Shown: one piece after another, positions 45,828-55,497 of the stretch | Layout of the letters: every line of letters starts with the position of its first letter | Position numbering within the stretch: the stretch's first letter is position 1 | Source: Pinus tabuliformis | Lineage: Eukaryota; Streptophyta; Pinopsida; Pinales; Pinaceae | Length of the DNA: 64,000 nucleotides | Direction of reading: 5' to 3' | Assembly: GCA_031772625.1 (NCBI GenBank) | Contig: CM062817.1 | Coordinates: forward strand, 886,886,184 to 886,950,183 | Position numbers and translations under genes: made by a program | Notes under the pieces: generated by a model | What the model was told of the DNA's origin: nothing | Databases searched by the model: none | Seen by the model: only the letters and a program-made list of their open reading frames with translations

Positions 45828-47712
45828 AAACGGTGGGAAGAAGAAAGGTAAGAAGAAGAGTAAAGTAGACAAGACTCCAAAGGAGAAAACAGAAAAGTCG
45901 GAAACCAATGACGAAAAGCGCAAACCTCGATATCCTTGTCTTATTTGTGAAGAGGATCATTTTACAAGAGATTGCCCTCATCGGGCCGAGGTTGTGAAAA
46001 TCGTCAAGGGTTCCCCAACTCCTGCTGTTTTGAAAGATCCATTTCCAAAGCAGGAGAGTAAGATGATAGGTTCTTCCTCGGGTGCCACTGAAGAACCCAT
46101 ATTGATGATGTCTCATGTAAGGATTGCGACTCGATCGCAAGATTATGGTAGTAAGAGTCCTGTTGATGGCTCGAAAGAAGCAGAATGTTCTCATTCAAAT
46201 CCATCAACCTCAGCTCCCGGTTCCGATCCACTACAGATCGAGAAACCGAACCCTAACTTAGTAATCAAACCGCCCGCCAAGGGTGTGCTTCGAAGGTCTG
46301 CTTTCAATCCACATGCGAGAGCAGCCCAGAATTACAACATTGTTGAGGATTTAGCTATTTCACCCTCAGCAATGTCGACTTTAGAAGTGCTGCAATCATG
46401 CCCAGCACAACGAAAATTACTTTTGTCGGCTATTGGAGCTGTTGATGTTCAGGACCCGAACCTAATAATATTTGATCTAGAAAATAGTACACCACGTTTG
46501 CCTCATCAGATGGCTTTCCAGATCCCAGTGATAGTAAAAAACAGGCCTATTCATCGGACTGTAATTGATGAGGGAGCTTCCACATGTATTATGTCGATAC
46601 AGTGTTGGAGATCGCTTGGTTCTCCTTCACTAAATCAATCCGCCACAATTCTTAATGCCTTTGATGGCCGTGGGTTCCATCCGTTTGGCATTCTACAGGA
46701 TTTGCCTATAGGGGTTGAAGGAAAAGCCGTTAGTCTAGATGCGGAGGTGGTTGATGCCCCTCTAGACTACAACCTTCTTTTGGGTCGAAGTTGGTCTTAC
46801 GCTATGACAGTGGTCGTTTCATCGGTCTTCAGAGTAATAAAGTTTCCACATAATGGCAAGATCGTAACCATAGACCAGCTGGCCTATTTTTCATCCGACC
46901 CAGCCTCTTCAGAGACTATCCAGCATGTCGGTAAAACGACTATCCCTTACAAGGATGTTGGCGTAGGATTAGTTAAAGATGCCGGTTTACTGGGAACTTT
47001 TCCTTTTCCTCCAATCAACGCCGTGTCTTCATTTGCATCTATTCATATGATTACTTCAGACACCATTGTTTATGACGATCCTTGGATCGTTCCTTCTGAA
47101 TCTGAGATAGACTCATTTGGTGATGCAATGCCTTTGAGTCCATATGAAATTGCCTATGAAGCCGTGCAGTCTTTTTCCGACCCGAGTTCAACCAGAATCG
47201 ACCAAATGAATGTGGTCTGTGAGGAATCCCTTTTCGCGTCAACCTCAGAGTTAATAACGTTTCCCGAAGTTGTGTCATCTGACGAACAACTTTGTGAAGT
47301 CCTGTGCGTAGACGATTTACCATGGGAAGATCTCCATCATAGATACTCATTTTTACCTGAGGATGATCGTTTTGAAAACGATTTCTCATCAATCTTTACA
47401 GCTGAATATGTCAAAGATGCTCAGAGTCCAATGAAACATCCTGATTCAGAGCTGAATTTGGGAAATATTTCTCGTACTATTCCCATTGAAATTTCAGTCA
47501 AGCCCGGAATTGTTGAACACATTCATATAGGTGCCTCGTGTCCAGATGACGAAATTCAGACATACAAGGCCCTATTTCAAGAATTTCGCGACGTGTTTGC
47601 CTGGTCTTACGAGGAGATGCCAGGAATTGATCCTGCCATTATTTTCCATGAAATCAAAACTTGCCCGGACGCTAAACCCGTCCAGCAACGTTTGCGTCAG
47701 ATTCACCAATGA
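45828..47712 (+). pseudogene. pol: Tat zinc knuckle, protease and pol N-terminus
   Basis: The frame is open for 628 codons. The knuckle CLICEEDHFTRDC (C-x2-C-x3-H-x4-C) is at 45936-45974. The protease block FQIPVIVKN...VIDEGASTCIMS has Asp-Glu-Gly-Ala where many plant Ty3 elements have DSGA; Tat elements often show this DEGA form. NLLLGRSW is the second protease motif. The C-terminal end (FAWSYEEMPGIDP) begins the pol connector before RT. A TGA at 47710 replaces an expected tryptophan. Confidence 0.85.
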
Positions 47713-48840
47713 AAAGTGGCTGCGATTAAAGCAGAAGTTGAGAAGCTGTTGAAAGCAGGTTTCATTTATCCGATCCCGTTAACGGATTGGGTATCGAATA
47801 TTGTTCGGTTAACAAAAAACAGGGAACAATAAGAATATGTATCGACTATAGGGATATCAATCGTGCTTGTCCCAAGGAAAACTATCCAACACCCTATATC
47901 GATCAAATAATTGATGATTGTGCCGGCAGTGAAATATTTTCCTTTATGGACGGTTTTTTCGGTTACAACCAAATCAATATTCTACCTGCCGATCAACCAA
48001 AAACGGCTTTCATTTGTCCATGGGGGACATTTGCTTATTGAAAATTACCTTTTGGGCTTAAGAATGCCGGAGCCACTTTTCAAAGGGAGATGTCTTATGC
48101 ATTTCATGACATCAAGCACATTGTGCAACCGTATCTCGATGATTTGCCCGCTCACTCCTTACATCGAGCTGATCACCTTGTCCATTTACGAGCAATTTTT
48201 ATGAGGTGTATGTATTATCGTATACGGTTGAACCCACACAAATGTGTCTTCTGCATAGAAGTGGGACGATTGATGGATTTGTAGTTTCAAAAGCCGGCAT
48301 TCGCGTCGATCCCTCGAAGGTAGAGGCTATCATCAAATTGCCTCCTCCTTCGAGTCTTCACCAACTCCAAAGTTTGCAAGGGAAAGCAAACTTTTTACGC
48401 CGATTCATTCCTAACTACGTCGAAATTACCAAGGATTTTACCTGGTTGTTGAAACAAAATGCTCAATTTTCTTGGGATGAGATAGCTCAGAAATCTTTTG
48501 ATGCGCTTAAGCACGCGTTGACCCATGCACCGTTGCTGCATCCTCCCAACTACAACCGAGATTACTTTTTGTACCTCGCCGCCGCTCATTCCACCATTGA
48601 AATGGTCTTAGCACAGGAAGATGAATTCGGAACGGAACATGTGATCTATTACCTTAGTCGGACGTTAAGTCCCACTGAGCTCAAATATTCACATGTGGAG
48701 AAGTTGGCCTTGGTAGCCGTTCAAGCTGTCCAACGTTTTCGTCACTACATTCTTCTCCGTAAAACTATAGTCATTTCAGATTACAACCCTATGATCTACA
48801 TTTTGACTAAACAATTGCTAGGGGGCAAGTACTCTAAATG
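47713..48840 (+). pseudogene. pol: Tat reverse transcriptase and first RNase H
   Basis: RT blocks are split over frames: GTIRICIDYRDINRACPKEN, PTPYIDQIIDDCAGSEIFSF, FMDGFFGYNQI and QPYLDDLPAHS (active-site YLDD at 48132-48143, intact). Then KVEAIIKLPPPSSLHQLQS and LQGKANFLRRFIPNY mark the thumb. The Ty3-type RNase H is YLAAAHSTIEMVLAQED with VIYYLSRTLSPTELKYSHVE. At least three frameshifts and stops occur. Confidence 0.85.
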
Positions 48841-48865
48841 AATCGTTATCCTGCAGGAGTTCGAC

Positions 48866-50250
48866 TTGGAATTTGAAAAGTCTAAGTCTAAGAAATCTTT
48901 AGTTTTTGCAGAGTTGATGTGTGATTTCCCGCGTGCTGACATGGAAACTGTGGCAGAGGAACCCATTGCGGACAAATCTCTGTTTCTCATCAGCACTTTA
49001 GATCCATGGTATGGGGATATAATTGTCTATCTCCAAACCCAATCCTTTCGGCCCGAAGTTTCAAAGTCGGAACGTCGGAAAATTCGATTCCAGTCCCAAC
49101 AGTACAAAATTATTGGAGATACTCTTATCGCCGCGGGGCGGACTTGGTTTTCCGTCGTTGCTTAACTCATGAGGAAGCTGAAAGGGTTTTGAATGACTGT
49201 CACTCTGGAGCGTGTGGCGGTCATATGTCTGGGTATGCCACAACCCAAAAGATATTGCGCGCTGGCTACTTCTGGCCGTCCTTGTTTAAAGACTGTATTA
49301 TTGCGGTCCAGAAATGCCACAACTGTCAAGTGTTTGATCGCAAGATGCGCGCACCACCTGCTCCTCTCCACCCTATAATTTCCGTTGGTCCTTTTGCTAA
49401 ATGGGGTATCGATTTTATTACATGTAACCCTCACTCGGCCGGGGGGCATGCGTATATCATCCTTGCGGTTGATTATTTTACTAAGTGGGCCGAGGCGATG
49501 CCTACATTCGAGGCAGACGGCAAGACAGCTGCAATTTTCGTATTCAATCACATTATTGCTAGGTTTGGTGTCCCACAAGCGATAATCACTGACCATGGGC
49601 GCCATTTTCGAAATGTTATGATGACAGAACTTACAGGCCAGCTTGGTTTGCGTCATGATAGCTCAACTCCTTATTATCCACAAGCCAATGGCCTGGTTGA
49701 GTCCATCAACAAAGTTTTAGTTATCATGATCCGACGAATCATTGGTATTCATCGGTCAAATTGGCACAACATGTTATTTTCCGCGCTTTGGGCGTACCGA
49801 ACCTCAGTGAAAACATCAACAGGGTTCACTCCTTTCCAACTAGTTTATGGTTTGGAAGCAGTGCTGCCCATTGAATCCGAAATCCCGTCACTTCAAATGG
49901 CTGTCGAATTACTCCCAGCTACTTCCGAAGAGGAGAAGCATCTATTATACTTAGCTCAATTAGATGAGACTCGACGTGACGCTGCATTGGCAATCGAGAC
50001 TCATGCAAAACGGATGAAAGCTCAGTATGATCGCAACGTGACCCCTCGAAATTTTTCGGAAGGAGACCTAGTGCTATTATATGATCAAGCTAACGATAAA
50101 TTAGGTGCTGGAAAATTCGTTCCTATGTGGCATGGGCCCTACATTGTCAAGCGAAAGCTAGCAAAAGGGGCCTATGAGCTGGTAGATTTTGATGGGGACT
50201 CTTTGGGTAAACCCAGAAATGGACTTTACCTAAAGAGGTATTATGCTTAA
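48866..50250 (+). pseudogene. pol: Tat integrase
   Basis: After a one-base frameshift near 49120 the frame is open to 50250. The HHCC zinc finger is DCHSGACGGHMSG with KCHNC. The catalytic triad is WGIDFIT (Asp), ITDHGRHF (Asp) and QANGLVESINK (Glu), all present. FTPFQLVYGLEAVLPIE and the C-terminal KFVPMWHGPYIVKRKLAKGA follow. No chromodomain comes after it. This is the best-preserved domain of the polyprotein. Confidence 0.9.
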
Positions 50251-50391
50251 ATGATGGGTATGGAGATTTATTTAGGTTAGATTTTTCCTTTCTAGCTGGT
50301 GTGTTTGTTAGTATAGACAGTGTGCTTAGCTTAGAGAGTGTGTTTTTCGTCGTTATTCTGGCTTATCTTGGTTTTACTCTTGATATTGCAG

Positions 50392-50811
50392 ATGTCGACG
50401 CCTCTCCAAATGTACATTGGATTCGCTGATGGTGCTTGTCGTAGTACACAGAATATCTCTTCCGCAGCTTGGGTTATCTATTCGCCCTCTGACGAGTTAG
50501 TTTCTATGCATGGGGTGAGCCTCGGTCAAACAACAAACAACATTGCAGAATACAGTGCAGTGATTGAATTATTGTCTGAATCTATTTCGTTTGGGATTCG
50601 GAGTTTGATAGTGAGGTTAGATTCTGAACTCATTGTATTACAGCTTAATAGAGTATATGCCATTAGAAATCCAGTGTTATTAAGGTTATTTTTGGGAGTG
50701 CGCCTCTTGGAACGTGAATTTGATTACATTGAATATCAACATATTCCAAGGTCATTAAATACATTAGCAGATGCAATTGCTTCTCGAATGTTAGACAGAC
50801 ATTTGACATAA
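50392..50811 (+). CDS. Second (Tat-type additional) RNase H, downstream of integrase
   Basis: 139 codons, intact. Blocks are GFADGACRSTQNISSAAWVI (first Asp), TTNNIAEYSAVIELL (Glu), VRLDSELIVLQLN (Asp) and LNTLADAIASRM (last Asp), the full RVT_3 RNase H active site. It lies 141 nt after the INT stop and is not fused to it. The ATG at 50392 directly follows TTTTACTCTTGATATTGCAG, a textbook 3' splice site, so it may be made from a spliced subgenomic RNA. Tat-lineage elements are known for this extra RNase H, thought to be taken from a host-type enzyme. Confidence 0.85.
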   Translation: MSTPLQMYIGFADGACRSTQNISSAAWVIYSPSDELVSMHGVSLGQTTNNIAEYSAVIELLSESISFGIRSLIVRLDSELIVLQLNRVYAIRNPVLLRLFLGVRLLEREFDYIEYQHIPRSLNTLADAIASRMLDRHLT

Positions 50812-51006
50812 TCATACATGTAAATTTAAAAAACATTTCATCACACATGTTTAACAAGATAAGCCGGTTATAATGATATATATAGATAGGGATGTGTCAA
50901 AAAATACATCGTCTTCGATCATAGGTTGAAAAACACCTTATGATCGGCAAAAATGATAAGTACAAAAACCAAAATTTCACATGTGTCTACAAAAGTGACC
51001 AGCCAG

Positions 51007-52557
51007 TCACTGGTGGTGCTCTCTATACGACACCACTGCACGCGCTACCCTACACGAGAACCTCCTAAAAGGTCCTGGGACTGCGACAACATAACGCTGA
51101 AGTCTGATAGGAATATCGTCTATAGTCGTCTCTGGTATGTCTGCCGTAAGACGCTCTAGGTCCTGTTCCAACTTAGCTAAGGTCTCTGCGGCCGCATCCT
51201 GTGGGGCTGGTGCTGGTGCAACTGGTACTCTCCTATCGAAAGGCCGGAGATTGGCCGGACGTTGTGGGCCTACATCTGCATTTTGAAAATTGTCACTGTC
51301 AGTTTTGAGACGATATAAAAACGAAAAAAAGTAAATAATTTAAAAAATTGTGGAAAATGAAGTACCTGTGTCGTCCCACTATTCTCCCGGTGGAAGAATC
51401 ATGTCCGGATCTCCGCGAAAATCAACTCCGGCATATGGAAAATCTTGAATCGAGAAGACCTGGTTCTCTAACCAGTGAAAATACTCCGGTCTAAATCGGA
51501 CAACCTCCGTGCTCTCATCAGGATGACGGGCCATCACCGCAACCCATCGCATCAACTTAGGCTCTCGGGGAGGCCTAATCTCAACAGTAAGCTGCTGTGG
51601 GATCAACATCGGAACCCTCGCTAGGGCAAAACTCACAACTAAGGGCCCATAACCAAAAGTCTTTAGTTGTCCGTTTTTGGTCCTAGTCAGTTGGCCCTTT
51701 AAGTTGGCCAACACAGCATCGCACCTGTTGAAAATGGTGCCCTGATAGCAATCAATTGCCATCCGCATCTGGGATCCAGTGGCAATGTGCAAAGCGGAAG
51801 CCCTGCAAAGTCTGGTAACTGTAAAGGCAATTACCATAAGTTCAGGTTGGGATATCTTTTTGATTTCTATCCCCTTATCCTGGTTTTTGTTATTACACCA
51901 CTCTAGCCGGAGGCTAGCAATGGACTGGCCACCCGGCCTAGTCCCGGACAGAGTCAATTGTTCGCCCCTCTTGGGCAAACCAGTGAGAAAGTAAATATTA
52001 GAGGGCTCTATCTCGAGCTGGTGCCCTCCAATGTAGAAACACTGATCCGGAACGTTCCACCTTTCGACCAACCAGTCTAGAAAGTGCACCTGGGCCCTCA
52101 TGCCAGGTATGGCCCAGTATTTGTAAAGACCGCATGCCTTCAAAGCATCAATGGAAGGTTGGTGATTAATCGCAGCCAAATCAACATCTTCATGTTCCCT
52201 CTCACGCCAATCAAGCATGGTGGGCAATCTACACACCATAAAACATTTGTTAGAGTCCATAAATTTGAAAGTTTTTGGTTCATTTTGGAGAAATTGGAGT
52301 TTAAAAATCCACTCCGCGGTGTACGCAGCCAGCCCTTTAGAGACAGGGCGTATGTACGCAGTTTCTCTTAAGGCAAGCTGCGTACGCCTGGCATTTTCCC
52401 AATGGAGAAAATGTTGGGGTACGCAGGTCATCCATGGGGCACCTGCGTACCCCGAAAAGCGGACCTTGAAACCCCCAAGGTCTCCAAAAAATAAAACTAA
52501 AGCCTAAAAACGAATTCTAAACGGATGGAAATACAAGGGAGGATGTTGTAGAATACC
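51007..52557 (-). CDS. Antisense spliced accessory gene, plant-mobile-domain-like
   Basis: Minus-strand model: exon 1 (about 52640-52557), intron 1 (52556-52229, GT-AG, 328 nt), exon 2 (52228-51366), intron 2 (51365-51276, GT-AG, 90 nt), exon 3 (51275-51007, TGA). Reading phase is kept at both junctions. The likely start is CCACCATGC at 52218, early in exon 2. The protein carries LDWLVERWNVPDQCFYIGG, EPSNIYFLTGLPKRGE and GYGPLVVSFALARVPML, resembling plant mobile domain and TE-associated antisense proteins. Exon 3 adds a Pro/Ala linker and a coiled coil (LAKLEQDLERLTADI). A single in-frame TAG lies at 51375-51377. Function is unknown. Confidence 0.7.
51276..51365 (-). other. Intron 2 of the antisense gene
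   Basis: 90 nt, starting GTACTTCATT after CACAG and ending TTTTCAAAATGCAG. It is T-rich inside, as plant introns are. Removing it joins exon 2 (one base over) to exon 3 (two bases first) in frame. Confidence 0.7.
52229..52556 (-). other. Intron 1 of the antisense gene, with GTACGCA cluster
   Basis: 328 nt, donor CATCAG|GTATTC and acceptor GTGTGTAG|ATTGCC. It contains five GTACGCA/TGCGTAC motifs at 52321-52450. One ~20-base stretch (GTACGCAGTTTCTCTTA) is shared with the LTR at 36181. Part of it is open in the exon 2 frame, but the motif cluster makes coding use there unlikely. Confidence 0.6.
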
Positions 52558-52664
52558 TGATGAGATGGCATTCAGTTTCGACGGTCGGATTCTCCGCAAT
52601 GTCCACGGGAAGTTTCTTGCCAAAAGCCCTTTTTCTCTCCTCAACAGTAAAATGGTAAAAGCCC

Positions 52665-52672
52665 TTTTTATA
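52665..52672 (-). promoter_or_regulatory. TATA box of the antisense gene
   Basis: Minus-strand CCTATAAAAAGGGC. Transcription would begin about 25-30 nt further on (near 52640), just ahead of exon 1. Core-promoter match only. Confidence 0.6.
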
Positions 52673-52839
52673 GGTTTTTTGAGTAAATAAATGTCAAATT
52701 TGTTTATTTTCCACCATGAAAAGGTATTTTTCAAGTATTTTTATCTATCTTTAAACAGGTATGAGTAATGTGTTGGTTTTTGCGCAGGATAAAAGGATTT
52801 TCAGGGAAAATGTCATTTTTCACAAACAAAAATATCAGA

Positions 52840-53370
52840 GTCATCTTTTAAGCCCTTTTCTGACTCCCAAAACATGAAAAGATTGCCGAGCGTTTCTTTT
52901 ACACTCGTTAAAACAGAATTAAAAGACGGTCCCCTTATAGCCCTTTTTCTGACCGTAAAAACAAGAAAAGATTGCCGGATTTTTGTCGTTTCAAATTCGA
53001 TACTGGAAATAAAACGACGTGTCCTTGATCGCTTTTTACTTTTCAGGTCAAAGGCACTAATCATGAAAGTACTCGGTCGCAAGATCAAGCGGTTCTCTCA
53101 AGTATTATTTTATACTTTTTCGGCTTGGGAGACACAACTTTACGAAAAAGTTCAACCTGGAGCCTTCTTAAGTTTTTTCAGACTCTCTAAAAATGAAAAA
53201 CGCCGAGTTTCTCCTATACTGGACTCGTTAAAATTTCACAGTAAAGGACTTGTTCGATTACAAACAGGAACAGACCACTCCTTCTTAGGGTTCGAATCAA
53301 AACTAAGTTGGACTCATCCGAAGGATGAGCTTATAATCAAGCATATGTTATCCTCCTCAAGCTTGTAAAA
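52840..53370. repeat. Degenerate ~88-bp repeats upstream of the Tat 3' end
   Basis: GCCCTTTTTCTGACC/T...AAAACA(T)GAAAAGATTGCCG occurs near 52851 and 52941, and a third related copy (CAGACTCTCTAAAAATGAAAA, ACTCGTTAAAA) near 53178. The 164-codon plus-strand frame here (52874-53368) is a product of these repeats and not a recognised gene. Confidence 0.6.
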
Positions 53371-53837
53371 AATAAAGAGGTACTTGCCAGAAATGGTGGG
53401 GAAAAGAGAGAAAAATGAGCCTATTTGTTATCCTTTGTCTCAGAAGAAGCCTTATTACCACTCTTGAACACGACACTTTGCATTCACCTGGGTTGGGAAA
53501 TCCTTTGCCTCACAGTTGATCAAACCACATTGAAAGTCTTCAGCCGGGTATTAACTTTGGGTCAAATGTCACCAAGCCATCTGTTGTTTCGTTATGTGTT
53601 CAAGAGGTCTCTGCATATAAACCATTCATCTGCAAAATACCCGTCATCCATCTTGACCATCCTTGAGTCAGTCCTTACAGCTACATTTCTTCAACTTGAT
53701 CTATGATTTCGTGTTGTGGGCTTGCCTGCAACGGGTCGCTTTCTATCGACATCAGAACATTATCTAGAAAGATGACCTAGGAATCGTCAGTACCTTGAAG
53801 TCTGCATGCATCAATGGCAGGTTTCTCGCCTTTGACG

Positions 53838-54060
53838 ACGGTTTACATCATTGACTTTCGATCGAAGGATTCCGTGAAATGTTCGACATCAACTCATTCA
53901 TTCACATCTTCTGGATTGTACTGGGTACTTTGAGAATCATTGACATCACTGGTGGTCTCTCTCACGCTTGTTAACAGTTTACATCATTGACTGGTAATCA
54001 AGTGGTTTCTACCATGTTCGACATCAACTCATTTATTCGCATGGATAGGATTGTACCTTT
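53838..54060. repeat. Two ~129-bp tandem repeats
   Basis: Both copies have GTTTACATCATTGACT, ATGTTCGACATCAACTCATT and GGATTGTAC with intervening variation. Such tandem repeats before the 3' LTR are common in Tat-type elements. Confidence 0.7.
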
Positions 54061-54440
54061 TCGGGAAGTAGAAATGAAGACCCTGGATCTAGTTTCCACC
54101 ATCCAGGCTGCGAGGAGTTTTGTATTCATTATACAGTAGACTAATCATAAACAGATGGCTGCGCCCATACTGTGTCTACAAAAGTCTATGATTATGATGT
54201 ACTGCAAAATCATTCCTGTATCAGAACAGTAGTTAGTTTGTTACTTAAAAGTTTTCAATATGAGTATGGGAATGCCTACCTCAGCGATGATATGATCTTA
54301 TATATCTATTTTGTGTTGAATACTTGCAGGTTCTGACTGGGCTCTCCACAAGATAATCCTTGAAATGATAAAGTACTTCACCCTTCCTATATGATATGAA
54401 ACCCTTATCTACTACAGGCTTCGCACTTTAGGGGGCAATC

Positions 54441-55492
54441 TGTTACACTAAAATTTGTCACCATGACTATTTGCAGTTAGTATGGCTCCATCAACTGTCA
54501 TACTATCCTCCTTAGCAAGTCTCATACCTCTGCTCTCCATGTCAAACTCCAAGAAAGAAAGAAAGTCTTTAAAAATCTATATATCTCTGGGTACGCAGTT
54601 TCTCTTAGCTTTACCTGCGTGTACGCACCCCAAGTTCACAATACCTGCGTACTTGTACGCTCTGTCTGTAAAGGGGAGGGTGCGTACTCCTGTAAAGGTC
54701 AAAAGGCGCAAGTTTCACTCTAAAAAAGTTACTTGTAGTCATTTCTAGAGCATTCTAGAAGCTTGTTTGACGTGTATGGAGCACCTCCAGATGGTTCATG
54801 TATCCCTATGAAAGAGGAACTTATCCCATCAAGATGGGAGCTATCCCATCCAAAGAGGGGCTTATCCCATTGATGGTGGACCTGAATAACTTCCTCTAGA
54901 GCACTATAAATACATGCATTGGGCCAGAGGGAGGAGAGGTTGAAAAGCTGAACATTCCTAAGGGTAGATGCTGCTGGAATTAGGACTCCCTTGTAAAGCT
55001 TGAGAGGAGAGATTCCCATCCTTTCCTAGCCTTATTTGGAAGTGGGTGAGCTGATCAAAGTAAAGGAAAACTCTTGCTGGACCCTAGGAGGGACCTGCAC
55101 AACACCAAGGCTCAGGTTGTAATGGTTTCTTTTGTTTCCACTTAATGCAAATGAACTCATTTTTCTCAACAGATTGTTATTCATGATTTGTTTCATATAC
55201 TCCATGGTCTGTATGATGGATATGTGTTATTTTATAAGTTTATCAGGTGCTATTTAATCTTTTGGCTTGTTAGTGAATGCAGGTTTCGAAGAGAAGGAGG
55301 AGCTCATCCGGATCGGCGAGGCTGGATTACTACAAAGCATTGGACTAAAGGTATGTTAAAATCACCTGATTACTTGTATTCTAAATGCATGTTTAGAGAA
55401 AGGTAGTGTTTATTTGTCTTGTTTGTCACTAGAAAGCCTTTGCTTCTAGGGAGGTCGGTTTTGTCCGCAATATCGACTCTTTCCGCATGACA
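54441..55492 (+). repeat. 3' LTR of the Tat element
   Basis: 1052 bp, same length as the 5' LTR. It is preceded by CACTTTAGGGGGCAATC (purine tract) and followed by the GGAGC duplication at 55493-55497. Confidence 0.95.
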
Positions 55493-55497
55493 GGAGC

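Larger units (their letters stand above)
36031..55492 (+). mobile_element. Tat-type Ty3/gypsy retrotransposon, 19.5 kb
   Basis: LTRs of exactly 1052 bp (36031-37082 and 54441-55492) differ at about 15 positions (98.6% identity) and are flanked by GGAGC at 36026-36030 and 55493-55497. A tRNA-Arg-type primer site follows the 5' LTR, and a GGGGG-containing tract precedes the 3' LTR. Internal order: 2-kb leader, gag, PR, RT, RNase H, INT, second RNase H, antisense gene, tandem-repeat region. No chromodomain is seen after INT. The second RNase H and tRNA-Arg site point to the Tat/Ogre group. Removing the nested 4.06-kb insert leaves about 15.4 kb. Confidence 0.95.

Noticed and set aside
52504-52734. 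76-codon minus-strand frame as coding exon 1 of the antisense gene
   Set aside because: That frame does not join exon 2 in phase; the other phase does, so this frame is not used in the model.
52874-53368. 164-codon plus-strand frame
   Set aside because: It coincides with tandem repeats before the 3' LTR and shows no domain.
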